From contig JAEWBN010000016.1 in NCBI GenBank assembly GCA_023391095.1, positions 62,001 through 126,000 of the forward strand: a stretch of 64,000 bases of DNA, given 5' to 3'. Origin of the DNA: Pseudomonadota bacterium. Its GTDB lineage: Bacteria; Pseudomonadota; Alphaproteobacteria; Rhizobiales; Devosiaceae. Of the stretch, positions 1-8,872 are shown piece by piece. The stretch's first letter is position 1. Each line of letters starts with the position of its first letter. The notes below the pieces were generated by a model that was given only the letters and a program-made list of their open reading frames with translations, ran no database searches and had not been told where the DNA came from. Made by a program: the position numbers and the translations under genes.

Positions 1-400
1 AAAATGGGGTGAGGCCGGTGGTCGCAATGCGCGGAATGGCGCCGTTGGAGGTTTCTTCGGTCAGGTCGGGCAAGGCCCCATAGCGATCGGCCAGTTGTCC
101 GCCCGCAGCAGGGGCCGCAGGAGCGGCGCCTGCGGGATACTGCATGGGGTCGGCGGTGATCGTTGCGGGACCACTGGCGACCGACTGGGCGACGCTGTTG
201 CTATCCCGGGTCGAGGTTATGGCCACTTCCTGGCTGGGCCGGCCTCCGTCAGGCGTTTCCACCAGCAGGATGCGGGCCAGAAACCCGGCCAAGATCAGGC
301 CGACGACCAGGAACAGCAACCGGGCGACGGGAAAATGCCCCTTGCCGCCACGGTGCCGGTTCTTACGGCCGGTAAGCGGGGTGCTGAGGTCATTGGCCAT
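1..400 (-). CDS. Divergent polysaccharide deacetylase family protein (N-terminal part, cut by window edge)
   Basis: About 133 codons are visible from ATG at 400 to the window edge. There is a basic N-terminus, one membrane segment at about residues 25-47 (LLFLVVGLILAGFLARILL), then an Ala/Pro/Thr-rich periplasmic linker. The gene follows ctpA on the same strand. In Hyphomicrobiales that position is normally taken by the 'divergent polysaccharide deacetylase' (DUF610/YibQ) gene, whose N-terminus has this anchor-plus-linker form. The catalytic domain is outside the window, so the family call rests on context and N-terminal architecture only. Confidence 0.5.
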   Translation of the reverse strand, partial: MANDLSTPLTGRKNRHRGGKGHFPVARLLFLVVGLILAGFLARILLVETPDGGRPSQEVAITSTRDSNSVAQSVASGPATITADPMQYPAGAAPAAPAAGGQLADRYGALPDLTEETSNGAIPRIATTGLTPF

Positions 401-486
401 GCGGGATGCCGCTCGAGGATGGGTGATCGACAGGATGCGGCACCGAATCACGCGCCACATCCCAAGTTTACCACGGTTTGCGCAGC

Positions 487-1899
487 CTATTCCTGGCTGG
501 GCGGGTAGGCGGGGTCCATCTCCTCGCCGTTGATCAGCCTGAGCGCAAATTGCAGTTGGCTGTCGTCGGCCATCTCCGCCGGCACATAGACGGAGGACCC
601 CACGGTAGATTCTTCCTGACCCTCGATGGTGATGTGACCCTCAAGGCCGGCTTCACCAATGATTTCGTCACGGCCCTGGAATTCCTCGGGCACGACCTGG
701 CGGACTTCGATGTCCGGGGTAATGCCCAGAGCCTGGATGGAGCGGTTGTTGGGCGTGTAGTAGCGGGCGGTCGTCAGCCGCATGGCGCCATCGGGGCCAA
801 GCGAGATGATCGACTGCACCGAGCCCTTGCCGAAGGAGCGCGTGCCCACGACGGTGGCCCGCTTGTGGTCCTGCAGCGCCCCGGCCACGATTTCGGAGGC
901 AGAAGCGGAACCGCCATTGATCAGCACGACCATGGGAATATCGGCCAGCTGGGCATCCAACTCGTCGGGCTGGGCATCATACCGGGCGCTTTCGCGTTCT
1001 GTCCGGCCGCGGGTCAGGACGACGGCGCCGCGATTGAGGAAGGCATCGGCGACATAAACCGACTGGTCCACCAGGCCGCCCGGATTGTTGCGAAGGTCCA
1101 GGATAATGCCCTTGGGTGGCACGTCGTCGCGCTCTGCGTAAATATCGCGCACGGCCCGCTCGATGCCCACATAGGCCTGTTCGGAGAACCGGGCCAGCCG
1201 GAGCACGGCCACATCGCCTTCCAGCGACCAGCGCACCGCGCGCATGGAGATGGTGTCGCGGGTCAATTCGAATTCGAGTGGGTCGGACACGCCTTCACGG
1301 ACCACGGTGATGCGAACATTGGTGCCCACGGGCCCACGCATCTTGCTGACCGCTTCGTCCTGCGTCATGCCATCGACCGGCTGGTCGTCGATCTGGACGA
1401 TGAGGTCGTTGGCAAGAATGCCGGCCCGGGCGGCGGGCGTTTCGTCGATGGGTGAGACCACCTTTATCAGGTTGTCTTCCATGATGATTTCAACGCCCAG
1501 ACCGCCGAACTGGCCGGAAATGTCTTCACGGGCCTCGTCATAGTCTACGGGCGGCAGGTAGCCGGAATGGGGGTCCAGCGAGGTCAGCATGCCCTGGATG
1601 GCGGCGCGGATCAGCTCTTCCTCGTTGGGCGGGTCGACATATTCGGCGCGGATACGGTCGAAGATCTCGCCGAAGAGGTTGAGGTCGGCATAGATTTCCT
1701 TGGGATCACGCGGGGCCGCGGCGCGTTCGGCGGCGGTGGGCTCAGGCGTTTCCCCGCTGGGATTGACTTCTTCGGCCGGTGCCTCGGTCGCCGGGGCTTC
1801 ATCGGCCGGTGCCGGCGCCTGATCCTGCGCGATGAGCACGGTTGCGGGAACCAGCAACGCCACGCTCACGGCGAGGGCGCGAAGGGTTGGGAAGCGCAT
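487..1899 (-). CDS. ctpA: S41 family C-terminal processing peptidase CtpA
   Basis: 470 aa periplasmic serine protease that trims C-termini of envelope proteins. Signal peptide at residues 1-24 (ALAVSVALLVPATVLIAQ), an acidic Ala/Pro/Glu linker, a PDZ domain (about 100-185, with GGLGVEI and GILANDLIVQIDDQPV), then the S41 protease core. The Ser-Lys dyad is Ser333 in NGGSASASE and Lys358 in GTRSFGKGS, 25 residues apart as in Prc/CtpA. I chose ATG 1899: an in-frame upstream start at 2007 would add 36 residues that overlap the preceding gene and destroy the signal peptide. It lies 7 bp after the EnvC-like gene, so the two are probably co-transcribed for peptidoglycan maintenance. Confidence 0.93.
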   Translation of the reverse strand: MRFPTLRALAVSVALLVPATVLIAQDQAPAPADEAPATEAPAEEVNPSGETPEPTAAERAAAPRDPKEIYADLNLFGEIFDRIRAEYVDPPNEEELIRAAIQGMLTSLDPHSGYLPPVDYDEAREDISGQFGGLGVEIIMEDNLIKVVSPIDETPAARAGILANDLIVQIDDQPVDGMTQDEAVSKMRGPVGTNVRITVVREGVSDPLEFELTRDTISMRAVRWSLEGDVAVLRLARFSEQAYVGIERAVRDIYAERDDVPPKGIILDLRNNPGGLVDQSVYVADAFLNRGAVVLTRGRTERESARYDAQPDELDAQLADIPMVVLINGGSASASEIVAGALQDHKRATVVGTRSFGKGSVQSIISLGPDGAMRLTTARYYTPNNRSIQALGITPDIEVRQVVPEEFQGRDEIIGEAGLEGHITIEGQEESTVGSSVYVPAEMADDSQLQFALRLINGEEMDPAYPPSQE

Positions 1900-1906
1900 G
1901 TGGGTC

Positions 1907-3235
1907 CTATCCCGTCTGTTCGTTCGTGGCCCACCACCCGTAGGGGTCGAAGGGCTCGTTGTTCTTTCGCAGTTCAATATAAAGGGTCGGCCGATCGTTT
2001 CCAGCACTGGTCGCTACGGTTCGACCATTTGTTCGTGATCCCATCGTTCCCAACGGTTCGCCACGCAGGACGAACTGGCCGATATCGACGCTGATGGTTT
2101 CAAGACCGGCCAGTAGGGCGGTGTAGCCCGTGCCGGTATTGAGGATGACAATCTGGCCGTAATTGAGGTAGGGGCCGCGATAGAGCACCCAGCCATCGGA
2201 CGGTGCGACCACCTGGGCCTGGACGGGCGTCAGGATGGACTGACCCTGCGCAATACCGCCAAGTCCGTCGCTGGCGCCGTAATTGACGGCAATATCGCCG
2301 GTTGCCGGGGGTGTGAGGTATCCACGGGCCAGCGCGAAGGGCACGGCGGGCTCGGTGCGGGCGGTGTTGGCAAAGGCCAGCTGGATGGCCTCGGGCGAAA
2401 GGGTGGGGAGGTCAGGATCGACCGGCTCGGTGGTGGTGGCGCCAGTGGCGGCGCGCTGGGACAAGGCGTCGATGAGTTCGCGCAGGGTGCTGGCGCGTTC
2501 GGCAAGCGCGCGGGCCTCGGCTTCCTCGGCCTCGAGATCGGTCGTCATCTGCGTGATGCCCTGGCGCCGCGCGGCGATCAGGGTGGCGATACGCAGTTGT
2601 TCTTCCTCAAGAATTTCGTGATTGGCCTTGAGGGTCGCTTCTTCTTCCAAGGCGGCAGCCTTGATGGCGTTGAGTTCGCGCAGGTCGGCGGAGACCGCTT
2701 CGGCCCTGGCGCGGAGCTGGGGCAGGATGGCGGTGATGAGCATGGCGCCGCGCGCCGAACCGAGGGCATCGGCGGGGTCGACGACCAGCGCCGGCGGCGG
2801 GTTCAGCGAGATTCTTTGTAACGCTGCCAGGACGTTAGCGATCTCGGCGTCAGCGCCGTCGAGGCGGCCGCGGACGGCGAATTCCTGGACGATGAGGTCC
2901 GAAAGTCGGTCCTCGACGTCGGAAATCTCGATTTCGGCGAGTTTGACGCGCTGGGCGGCGGCGATGAGGGCGGCGTTCTGCTGGGTGCGGTCGCCTTCCA
3001 TGGCCTCGATCTCCGCCTTGAGGGCGTCGATGCGTTCGCGGCTGATGGTTAGGGAGGCTTCGACAGCTTCGAGATCGGTAGGATCGGGCGTCGAATTTTC
3101 TGATGGCGCATCAACGGTTTGCGCCGCTTCGGAGGCCGGAGTTTCCGTCTGCGCGAGGAGCGGTAGGGCAGCGGTGCCCGCCATGAGGACACCGGCCAAG
3201 AGAACCGAAACCATATGTGCCGGCCGCAGGGCCAT
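1907..3235 (-). CDS. EnvC-like murein hydrolase activator (degenerate LytM/M23 domain)
   Basis: 442 aa. Signal peptide (residues 1-29), then long coiled coil (about 60-255, rich in Ala/Glu/Arg/Leu heptads), then a C-terminal LytM/M23-like domain (about 310-440: VQAQVVAPSDGWVLYRGP, NYGQIVILNTGTGYTALLAG, TLYIELRKNNEPFDPYGWW). Zinc-ligand histidines of active M23 enzymes are absent: the position of HxH reads YIEL and the HxxxD position has no His. That is the EnvC pattern, which activates amidases rather than cutting peptidoglycan itself. The start at 3235 has a strong AAGGAG site 5 nt upstream. Its neighbour ctpA fits a role in cell separation. Confidence 0.88.
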   Translation of the reverse strand: MALRPAHMVSVLLAGVLMAGTAALPLLAQTETPASEAAQTVDAPSENSTPDPTDLEAVEASLTISRERIDALKAEIEAMEGDRTQQNAALIAAAQRVKLAEIEISDVEDRLSDLIVQEFAVRGRLDGADAEIANVLAALQRISLNPPPALVVDPADALGSARGAMLITAILPQLRARAEAVSADLRELNAIKAAALEEEATLKANHEILEEEQLRIATLIAARRQGITQMTTDLEAEEAEARALAERASTLRELIDALSQRAATGATTTEPVDPDLPTLSPEAIQLAFANTARTEPAVPFALARGYLTPPATGDIAVNYGASDGLGGIAQGQSILTPVQAQVVAPSDGWVLYRGPYLNYGQIVILNTGTGYTALLAGLETISVDIGQFVLRGEPLGTMGSRTNGRTVATSAGNDRPTLYIELRKNNEPFDPYGWWATNEQTG

Positions 3236-3409
3236 AGACGCTCCTTGGGTGGATTACCCCCGAATCAATGGCGAGAGATTAGCAAGGCGAGGGCAAACCG
3301 CCGGTTAACAATGCTTAACCATAACCCCGATCGCGCTCACAGACTGTTGACGCTGACCGTGCGTAAAAGCGGAAAGGGCGGCGATTTGGTGACGCTACTG
3401 CGAAAAGCG

Positions 3410-3892
3410 TCAATCGCCGCGATGATAGGGGTGTCCGGAGAGGATGGTGGTGGCCCGGTAAAGCTGCTCGGCGAGCATGATGCGCACCAACTGATGCGGC
3501 CAGACCATGGGCGAGAAGCTGACGACCAAGTCCGCCGATTTGACGAGATCGGGGTCGATCCCATCGGCGCCACCGATGACAAAGCCGACAGCGGCGCGGC
3601 CATCGTCGCGCCAGCGACCCAGCTGGCTGGCGAAGGCGTCGGAGGTGAGGCCCTTGCCGCGTTCATCGAGCGCGACGATGAGGCCATCGGGCAGGGCGGC
3701 GCGAATGGCCTTCGCTTCCTCGGCCTTGCGGGTGGCGGCGGAGCCAGCGCGGGATTCGGAGAGCTCGGTGACATCGAACCCGGTCAGGGCCAGAGGTTTG
3801 CCCGATCCGACGGCCCGCTCAAGATAACGGGCCACAAGCTCGCGCTCTGGCCCGTTCTTCATTCGGCCAACGGCCGCGATGGAAATCCGCAT
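3410..3892 (-). CDS. rlmH: 23S rRNA (pseudouridine1915-N3)-methyltransferase RlmH
   Basis: 160 aa, the standard RlmH length. It methylates pseudouridine 1915 in helix 69 of 23S rRNA using S-adenosylmethionine. SPOUT fold signatures are visible: LDERGKGLTSDAFA in the middle, the SAM-binding GFVIGGADGI and SFSPMVWPHQLVRIMLAEQ loops, and the diagnostic C-terminal HPYHRGD. It sits 12 bp after rsfS, the usual pairing of two ribosome-assembly functions. Confidence 0.95.
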   Translation of the reverse strand: MRISIAAVGRMKNGPERELVARYLERAVGSGKPLALTGFDVTELSESRAGSAATRKAEEAKAIRAALPDGLIVALDERGKGLTSDAFASQLGRWRDDGRAAVGFVIGGADGIDPDLVKSADLVVSFSPMVWPHQLVRIMLAEQLYRATTILSGHPYHRGD

Positions 3893-3904
3893 GGTGGACG
3901 CGGA

Positions 3905-4294
3905 TCAGTGCTGGTCGGCGGCGAAATCGGCCTGCCACATCTTTTCGAGGCTATAGAACTCGCGCACTTCGGGGCGGAAGATGTGGACGATGACGTCGCC
4001 GCAATCGACCAGAACCCAGTCGGCATGGGTCAGGCCCTCGACGCGCGGCTTGCCATGGCCATTGTCGCGCAGGGCGGTAATGACCTGGTCGGCAACGGCG
4101 GCGACATGGCGGTGCGAACGGCCGGAGGTCACGACCATGTGGTCGGCCAGCGAGGACTTGCCTGTTATGTCGACCGAGACGGTTTCTTCGGCCTTGGCAT
4201 CATCGAGGGTATCGAGAATGAGGTCGATCAGCGGCTTGCCGGTCGCAACGGCGGCGGAGGAAGCGGAAGTGGTGTTTTCGGGCAGCGCGGCCAT
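3905..4294 (-). CDS. rsfS: Ribosomal silencing factor RsfS (RsfA/Iojap)
   Basis: 129 aa from ATG 4294. It binds uL14 on the large subunit and blocks subunit joining in stationary phase. The Iojap core is clear: LIDLILDTLDDAKAEET, SSLADHMVVTSGRSHRHVAA, THADWVLVDCGDVIVHIF and the C-terminal REFYSLEKMW. ATG 4294 is preceded by a GGAAGG site at 10 nt. An in-frame ATG at 4315 would add seven residues and has no good ribosome site, so the longer form is less likely. It lies between nadD and rlmH, a conserved order. Confidence 0.94.
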   Translation of the reverse strand: MAALPENTTSASSAAVATGKPLIDLILDTLDDAKAEETVSVDITGKSSLADHMVVTSGRSHRHVAAVADQVITALRDNGHGKPRVEGLTHADWVLVDCGDVIVHIFRPEVREFYSLEKMWQADFAADQH

Positions 4295-4485
4295 CAGAAA
4301 CGGCCTTCCGCCCATGCGCGGGCATGGGTCATGCGTAGTTCAAGCATCCTTGGTTGTTGATCGGAATGTAGCGGCGTCGTGAAAACGGCAAGCCGTCTGT
4401 TCCTGTTCCGGTGACAATGATCACTCTGTTGCAGAGCAATATGCGCTTTTGAGGCCAATTTCGCAAGGTCGGAGCGCGATCACGC

Positions 4486-5076
4486 TTAACTGTTGGCCTT
4501 GCCCGCCCGGATGGCGGAGGAGGACAGGGTCGACTGGCGGCCCTGGAGATAAATCCAGGCAGGCGGGCGGGCATCGGGCAGGAGCCGCACCGCGCTTTCA
4601 TCAAGCTGGGCGTGGTCGAGCATGGCCGCTGCGCGTGAGGCCAGGGCTCTGCGGCTCGATCCGGGGCGGGCATAAACGGCCATGGGGATCATCCGGGCGA
4701 TGTCGCGCCAGCGCACCCAGCGATGGAAATCGGCCAGGCTGTCGGCGCCCATGATCCAGACGAAGCGGCGGTCGGGCAGGGACGTGGTGAGATAATGGAT
4801 CGTCTGCCAGGTATAGACGAAGCCCCGTTCGGCCTCGAAGCCGGTGACGCGGATGCGCGGGTTGGAGATGCGGGCGCGGGCGGCGCGGACCCGATCCTCC
4901 AGCGGCGGCAGGCCGGCATTGTTCTTTAGCGGATTGCCGGGGGTGACAAGGACCCAGAGGGCGTCAAGGCCCAGGCGGCGCATGGTTTCATCCATGACGA
5001 GAAGGTGGCCGTCATGGATGGGATTAAAGGAGCCGCCGAAAAGCCCGATGCGCATGCCCGCGGCAGAGGCGGGCAT
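4486..5076 (-). CDS. nadD: Nicotinate-nucleotide adenylyltransferase NadD
   Basis: About 196 aa from ATG 5076. It transfers AMP from ATP to nicotinate mononucleotide in NAD synthesis. The nucleotidyltransferase signature LFGGSFNPIHDGH lies near the N-terminus, GADSLADFHRWVRW in the middle and STLSSSAIR at the C-terminus (the ISxTxxR site). The start is uncertain: TTG 5118 has the better purine-rich leader, but that leader is part of a palindromic repeat; ATG 5055 directly precedes the conserved fold. A 170 bp spacer separates it from rsfS downstream. Confidence 0.92.
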   Translation of the reverse strand: MPASAAGMRIGLFGGSFNPIHDGHLLVMDETMRRLGLDALWVLVTPGNPLKNNAGLPPLEDRVRAARARISNPRIRVTGFEAERGFVYTWQTIHYLTTSLPDRRFVWIMGADSLADFHRWVRWRDIARMIPMAVYARPGSSRRALASRAAAMLDHAQLDESAVRLLPDARPPAWIYLQGRQSTLSSSAIRAGKANS

Positions 5077-5123
5077 TGTGGTGATGCCGGGAATGCGGAT
5101 CGGGGCGCGGAGGGTCAATGCTA

Positions 5124-5239
5124 CCTCTCCCTTTGGGGGAGAGGTCGGCGCGGAGCGCCGGGTGAGGGGGCCTCAAGCCGGCACCCTGTTTGCCAAAAGG
5201 CCCCCTCACCCCACCCTCTCCCCCAGAGGGAGAGGGGGC
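5124..5239. repeat. REP-like palindromic block between proA and nadD
   Basis: Two C/G-rich palindromic units face each other. The left unit is a self-pairing CCTCTCCCTTTGGGGGAGAG followed by GGTGAGGGGGCCT; the right unit is AGGCCCCCTCACC followed by CCTCTCCCCCAGAGGGAGAG. The whole block can fold into a long stem. This is the form of extragenic palindromic repeats. A related but not identical block occurs at 7709-7803. Confidence 0.75.
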
Positions 5240-5272
5240 GCAGGCGTCGATGGTGTTGCAGGGCGGTTGGCA

Positions 5273-6553
5273 TCAGGGCCTGACCTGGCCGGTGCCGCGG
5301 ACGCGGTATTTGAAGCTGGTCAGTTGCTCGACGCCGACGGGGCCGCGGGCGTGCATCTTGCCGGTGGCGATGCCGATTTCGCCGCCGAACCCGAATTCGC
5401 CGCCATCGGCAAACTGGGTGGAGGCATTGTGGATGAGGATGGCGCTGTCGATGCCGTTGAAGAACTTTTCGACCGCTTCGGCATCCTCGGCAATGATGGC
5501 TTCGGTGTGGTGGGAGGAATAGTGCTCGATATGGGCGATGGCCGCCTCGACACTGTCGACGACCTTTACCGAGATGATGGCGTCCTCGTATTCGGTGCGC
5601 CAATCCTGTTCGGTGGCTTCGATGGCTTCGGGCACCAGAGCCATGACCTGAGCGTCGCCACGGATTTCGCAGCCCTTGGCCACGAGAGCCGCGATGATGG
5701 GGCGGAGGTGGGTCTCGACCACATCCTTATGGACCAGCAGGGTTTCGGCGGCGCCGCAAATGCCGGTGCGGCGCATCTTGGCATTGAGGGTGACGGCAAC
5801 GGCTTTGTCGAGATCGGCCGAGCGGTCGATATAGACATGCACGAGGCCCTCAAGATGGGCAAAGACCGGGACCCTGGCTTCGGACTGGACGCGACCGACC
5901 AGCGACTTGCCGCCACGGGGCACGATGACGTCGATATTGCCATCAAGACCCCTCAGCATTTCACCGACGGCTTCGCGATCGGTGGTGGGGACAAGCTGGA
6001 CGCATTCGACCGGCAGGCCCGCCAGATGCAGACCGTCGAGCAGGCAGTCGACAATTGCGCGGGAGGAATGAAAGCTGTCCGAGCCGCCGCGCAGGATGAC
6101 GGCATTGCCAGCCTTGATGCAGAGCGCGCCAGCATCGGCGGTGACATTGGGGCGGCTTTCGAAAATGACACCGATGACGCCGAGCGGGGTGCGGACGCGC
6201 TCGATATGGAGGCCATTGGGGCGATCCCATTCCGAAATGACCGAGCCGACGGGATCGGGCAGTTCGGCAATGGTTTTCACCGCTTCGATAATGCCGTCGA
6301 TGCGGGCATCGGTCAGCAGCAGACGATCAAGAAAGGCACCGGAAATGCCCTTCTCCCTGGCTGCGGCCATATCGAGTTCGTTGGCGGCAAGGATTTTCTT
6401 GCGATGCGCATTGATGGCGCCGGCGGCGGTCAGGAGGGCCGTGCGCTTTTGTTCCGGGGACGCGACCTTGAGGGCGCTGGCGCCAAGACGGGCATTGCGG
6501 CCGATCTCGCGCATGATTTCGGAAATGGGCTGGGTGGCCTCGAGAGCGCTCAT
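5273..6553 (-). CDS. proA: Glutamate-5-semialdehyde dehydrogenase (gamma-glutamyl phosphate reductase) ProA
   Basis: 426 aa, usual length. It reduces gamma-glutamyl phosphate to glutamate 5-semialdehyde with NADPH, the second step of proline synthesis. Aldehyde-dehydrogenase-fold features are present: GVIGVIFESRPNVTADA, the catalytic Cys in RRTGICGAAE, and FGFGGEIGIATGKMHARGPV near the C-terminus. Its ATG overlaps the proB stop codon by ATGA, so the two are translationally coupled. Confidence 0.96.
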   Translation of the reverse strand: MSALEATQPISEIMREIGRNARLGASALKVASPEQKRTALLTAAGAINAHRKKILAANELDMAAAREKGISGAFLDRLLLTDARIDGIIEAVKTIAELPDPVGSVISEWDRPNGLHIERVRTPLGVIGVIFESRPNVTADAGALCIKAGNAVILRGGSDSFHSSRAIVDCLLDGLHLAGLPVECVQLVPTTDREAVGEMLRGLDGNIDVIVPRGGKSLVGRVQSEARVPVFAHLEGLVHVYIDRSADLDKAVAVTLNAKMRRTGICGAAETLLVHKDVVETHLRPIIAALVAKGCEIRGDAQVMALVPEAIEATEQDWRTEYEDAIISVKVVDSVEAAIAHIEHYSSHHTEAIIAEDAEAVEKFFNGIDSAILIHNASTQFADGGEFGFGGEIGIATGKMHARGPVGVEQLTSFKYRVRGTGQVRP

Positions 6554-7686
6554 GCGGTTGTCTCCTCCATTGTGCCGGTCAGCACAAGATTGTCGCGATG
6601 CACCAATTCGGAGCGGTTTCCGGCGCCGAGCAGTTCGACGACCATGTCGCTTTTCTTGCCCATGACGAGGCGGGCGTCGTCGCTGTCGAGACCGGACAGG
6701 CCGCGAGCGATTTCGGTGCCGTCCGGGCCGATGACGGCAATGGTGTCGCCGCGCTGGAATTCGCCGGCGATGCGGGTGACGCCAACGGGCAGCAGCGAGC
6801 GGCCGTTCTTGAGGGCGCCTGCGGCGCCGGCATCGACCTGAACCGTGCCCGACACGGCCAGCGTGCCCATGATCCAGCGCTTGCGCGATTGGGCGCGGCT
6901 GGTGGCGGCGTGGAACAGGGTGTGGAGGCCGCCTTCTGCCAGTCGTTTCAGCGGATGGGTCTCGGTACCCTTAGCGATGATCATGGCAGTGCCGGCCAGG
7001 GTCGCGATCTTGCCGGCCTCGACCTTGGTGGTCATGCCGCCACGGGAGAGATGACTTGCCGCGCCGCCGGCCATGGCTTCGATGGCGGGGGTAATGCGCT
7101 CGACAACCGGAATATGGGTGGCGTCGGGATCGCGCGCGGGCGGGGCGGTGTAGAGGCCGTCGATATCGGAGAGGAGAACCAAGAGGTCCGCCTCGATCAT
7201 GGTCGCCACGCGGGCCGAGAGGCGATCATTGTCGCCATAGCGGATCTCGGCGGTGGCGACGCTGTCATTCTCGTTGATGATGGGAATGGCGCCCAGGCCC
7301 AGCAGGGTCTGGATGGTGGTGCGCGCATTGAGGAAGTAGCGGCGTTCCTCGGTGATGTTGGGGGTGATGAGGATCTGCCCGGTGACAATGTCGTGGCGGC
7401 CCAGCGCTTCGGCCCAGGCCTGCGAGAGGGCGATCTGCCCGGCGCTGGCGGCGGCCTGGGACTGTTCGAGAGTCAGCGTGGTGGCGGAAAGGCCAAGCAG
7501 GCCCCGGCCCAGCGCAATGGCGCCGGAGGAAACGATGACAATGTCGCGGCCCTCGGCCTTAAGGGCGGCAATGTCCTCGGCCAGAGCGGCGAGCCAGGAC
7601 GCGCGCAGCTTGCCTGATTTGTCGACCAGGAGGGCCGAGCCGATCTTGATGGTGATGCGGCGATAGGGGGCGAGGGGGGCAGACAT
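6550..7686 (-). CDS. proB: Glutamate 5-kinase ProB (with PUA domain)
   Basis: 378 aa. It phosphorylates glutamate at the gamma carboxylate, the first and feedback-regulated step of proline synthesis. The amino-acid kinase domain covers about 1-265 (IKIGSALLVD, IVSSGAIALGRGLLG, INENDSVATAEIRYGDNDRLSA, SRGGMTTKVEAGKIA). A PUA domain follows (about 280-370). It overlaps proA by 4 nt and is preceded by a palindromic block. Confidence 0.96.
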   Translation of the reverse strand: MSAPLAPYRRITIKIGSALLVDKSGKLRASWLAALAEDIAALKAEGRDIVIVSSGAIALGRGLLGLSATTLTLEQSQAAASAGQIALSQAWAEALGRHDIVTGQILITPNITEERRYFLNARTTIQTLLGLGAIPIINENDSVATAEIRYGDNDRLSARVATMIEADLLVLLSDIDGLYTAPPARDPDATHIPVVERITPAIEAMAGGAASHLSRGGMTTKVEAGKIATLAGTAMIIAKGTETHPLKRLAEGGLHTLFHAATSRAQSRKRWIMGTLAVSGTVQVDAGAAGALKNGRSLLPVGVTRIAGEFQRGDTIAVIGPDGTEIARGLSGLDSDDARLVMGKKSDMVVELLGAGNRSELVHRDNLVLTGTMEETTA

Positions 7687-7708
7687 GGTCAGGCGAACTC
7701 GATCTGCA

Positions 7709-7803
7709 CCCTCCCCCTAGCGGGGAGGGTTGGGGTGGGGAGGTAAATGCCCGGGTCCAGCGTGGGTGAGCACCCCCACCCAGCCTCCCCCGTCAAGGGG
7801 GAG
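7709..7803. repeat. REP-like palindromic block between obgE and proB
   Basis: The left arm contains CCCTCCCCCTAGCGGGGAGG then TTGGGGTGGGG. The right arm contains CACCCCCACCCAGCC then TCCCCCGTCAAGGGGGA. Each half is self-complementary and the two halves pair with each other. It has the same layout as the block at 5124-5239 but a different sequence. Confidence 0.7.
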
Positions 7804-7828
7804 GTGCCGCATCGCGCAAGCGGATGGT

Positions 7829-8872
7829 TCACGGCGTCCATTTGGGTTGGGTGGCTTTTTTCTCGAGTTCGGCAGCCTCGGCCTTCTGGGCGTCGAGGAA
7901 ATTGAGGACGTCCCACAGCACCTGTTCGACGCCGGCGCCGGTGACGCCGGAGACGAGGCGAACCTCGGCCTTGGAGGCTTTCTTGAGCGCCTTGACCTTG
8001 GCCTTGACCTCGTCCTCGCTCAGCGCATCGACCTTGTTGAGGACGACGATCTCGGGCTTGTCGGCCAGGATTTCGGCATAGGCGCCCAGTTCGTAGCGGA
8101 CGGCCTTATAGACATGGGCGACATCTTCATTGGTGCCATCGATGAGATGGATGAGGATGTTGCAGCGCTCGATATGGCCCAGAAAGCGGTCGCCAATGCC
8201 GATGCCTTCGCTGGCGCCTTCAATGAGGCCGGGAATATCGGCGAGGACGAATTCGCGTTCGCCGACGCGTACGACGCCCAGATTGGGGTGGAGCGTGGTG
8301 AAGGGATAGTCGGCGATCTTGGGCTTGGCGGCCGAGACGGCGGCAAGGAAGGTCGACTTGCCGGCATTGGGCTGGCCGACGAGGCCGGCATCGGCGATGA
8401 GCTTGAGGCGAAGCCAGATGCCCTTTTCGATGCCTTCCTGGCCCGGATTGGCGCGGCGGGGCGCCTGGTTGGACGAGGTCTTGAAATAGGCATTGCCGAA
8501 GCCGCCATTGCCGCCCTTGAGCAGGACGACGCGCTGGCCGATCTCGGTGAAGTCGGCGATCAGGGTTTCCTGATCCTCCTCGAAGATCTGGGTGCCCTTG
8601 GGAACGCGCAGGATAATGTCCTCGCCATCGGCGCCGGTGCGGTTCTTGCCCATGCCATGGACGCCCGTGCCGGCGCGGAAGTGCTGCTGGTAGCGGAAGT
8701 CGATCAGCGTATTGAGGCCTTCGGTGCAGACGGCGACGACATCGCCGCCGCGGCCGCCATTGCCGCCATCGGGACCGCCGAATTCGATGAACTTTTCACG
8801 GTGGAAGCTGACGGCACCGCCGCCGCCGGATCCGGATTTGATGTAGACCTTGGCCTGGTCGAGGAATTTCAT
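7829..8872 (-). CDS. obgE: Obg family GTPase ObgE/CgtA
   Basis: 347 aa ribosome-associated GTPase acting in 50S assembly and growth control. The N-terminal glycine-rich OBG domain begins with MKFLDQAKVYIKSG and the GGPDGGNGGRGGDV run. The G domain has G1 GQPNAGKST, G3 DIPGLIEGA and G4 NKVD. The C-terminus is short and Lys/Glu-rich, without a TGS-like domain. The stop is 142 bp from proB; the start overlaps the upstream acetyltransferase stop by 4 nt (ATGA). Confidence 0.96.
   Translation of the reverse strand: MKFLDQAKVYIKSGSGGGGAVSFHREKFIEFGGPDGGNGGRGGDVVAVCTEGLNTLIDFRYQQHFRAGTGVHGMGKNRTGADGEDIILRVPKGTQIFEEDQETLIADFTEIGQRVVLLKGGNGGFGNAYFKTSSNQAPRRANPGQEGIEKGIWLRLKLIADAGLVGQPNAGKSTFLAAVSAAKPKIADYPFTTLHPNLGVVRVGEREFVLADIPGLIEGASEGIGIGDRFLGHIERCNILIHLIDGTNEDVAHVYKAVRYELGAYAEILADKPEIVVLNKVDALSEDEVKAKVKALKKASKAEVRLVSGVTGAGVEQVLWDVLNFLDAQKAEAAELEKKATQPKWTP

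Noticed and set aside
478..1455. Long plus-strand frame over the ctpA gene
   Set aside because: Antisense shadow of ctpA in GC-rich DNA; His/Gly/Asp-rich with no family features, while the minus strand gives a full S41 protease.
4844..6841. 665-codon plus-strand frame over nadD, proA and proB
   Set aside because: Antisense to three well-recognised genes and crosses their boundaries; composition is that of GC-skew shadow.
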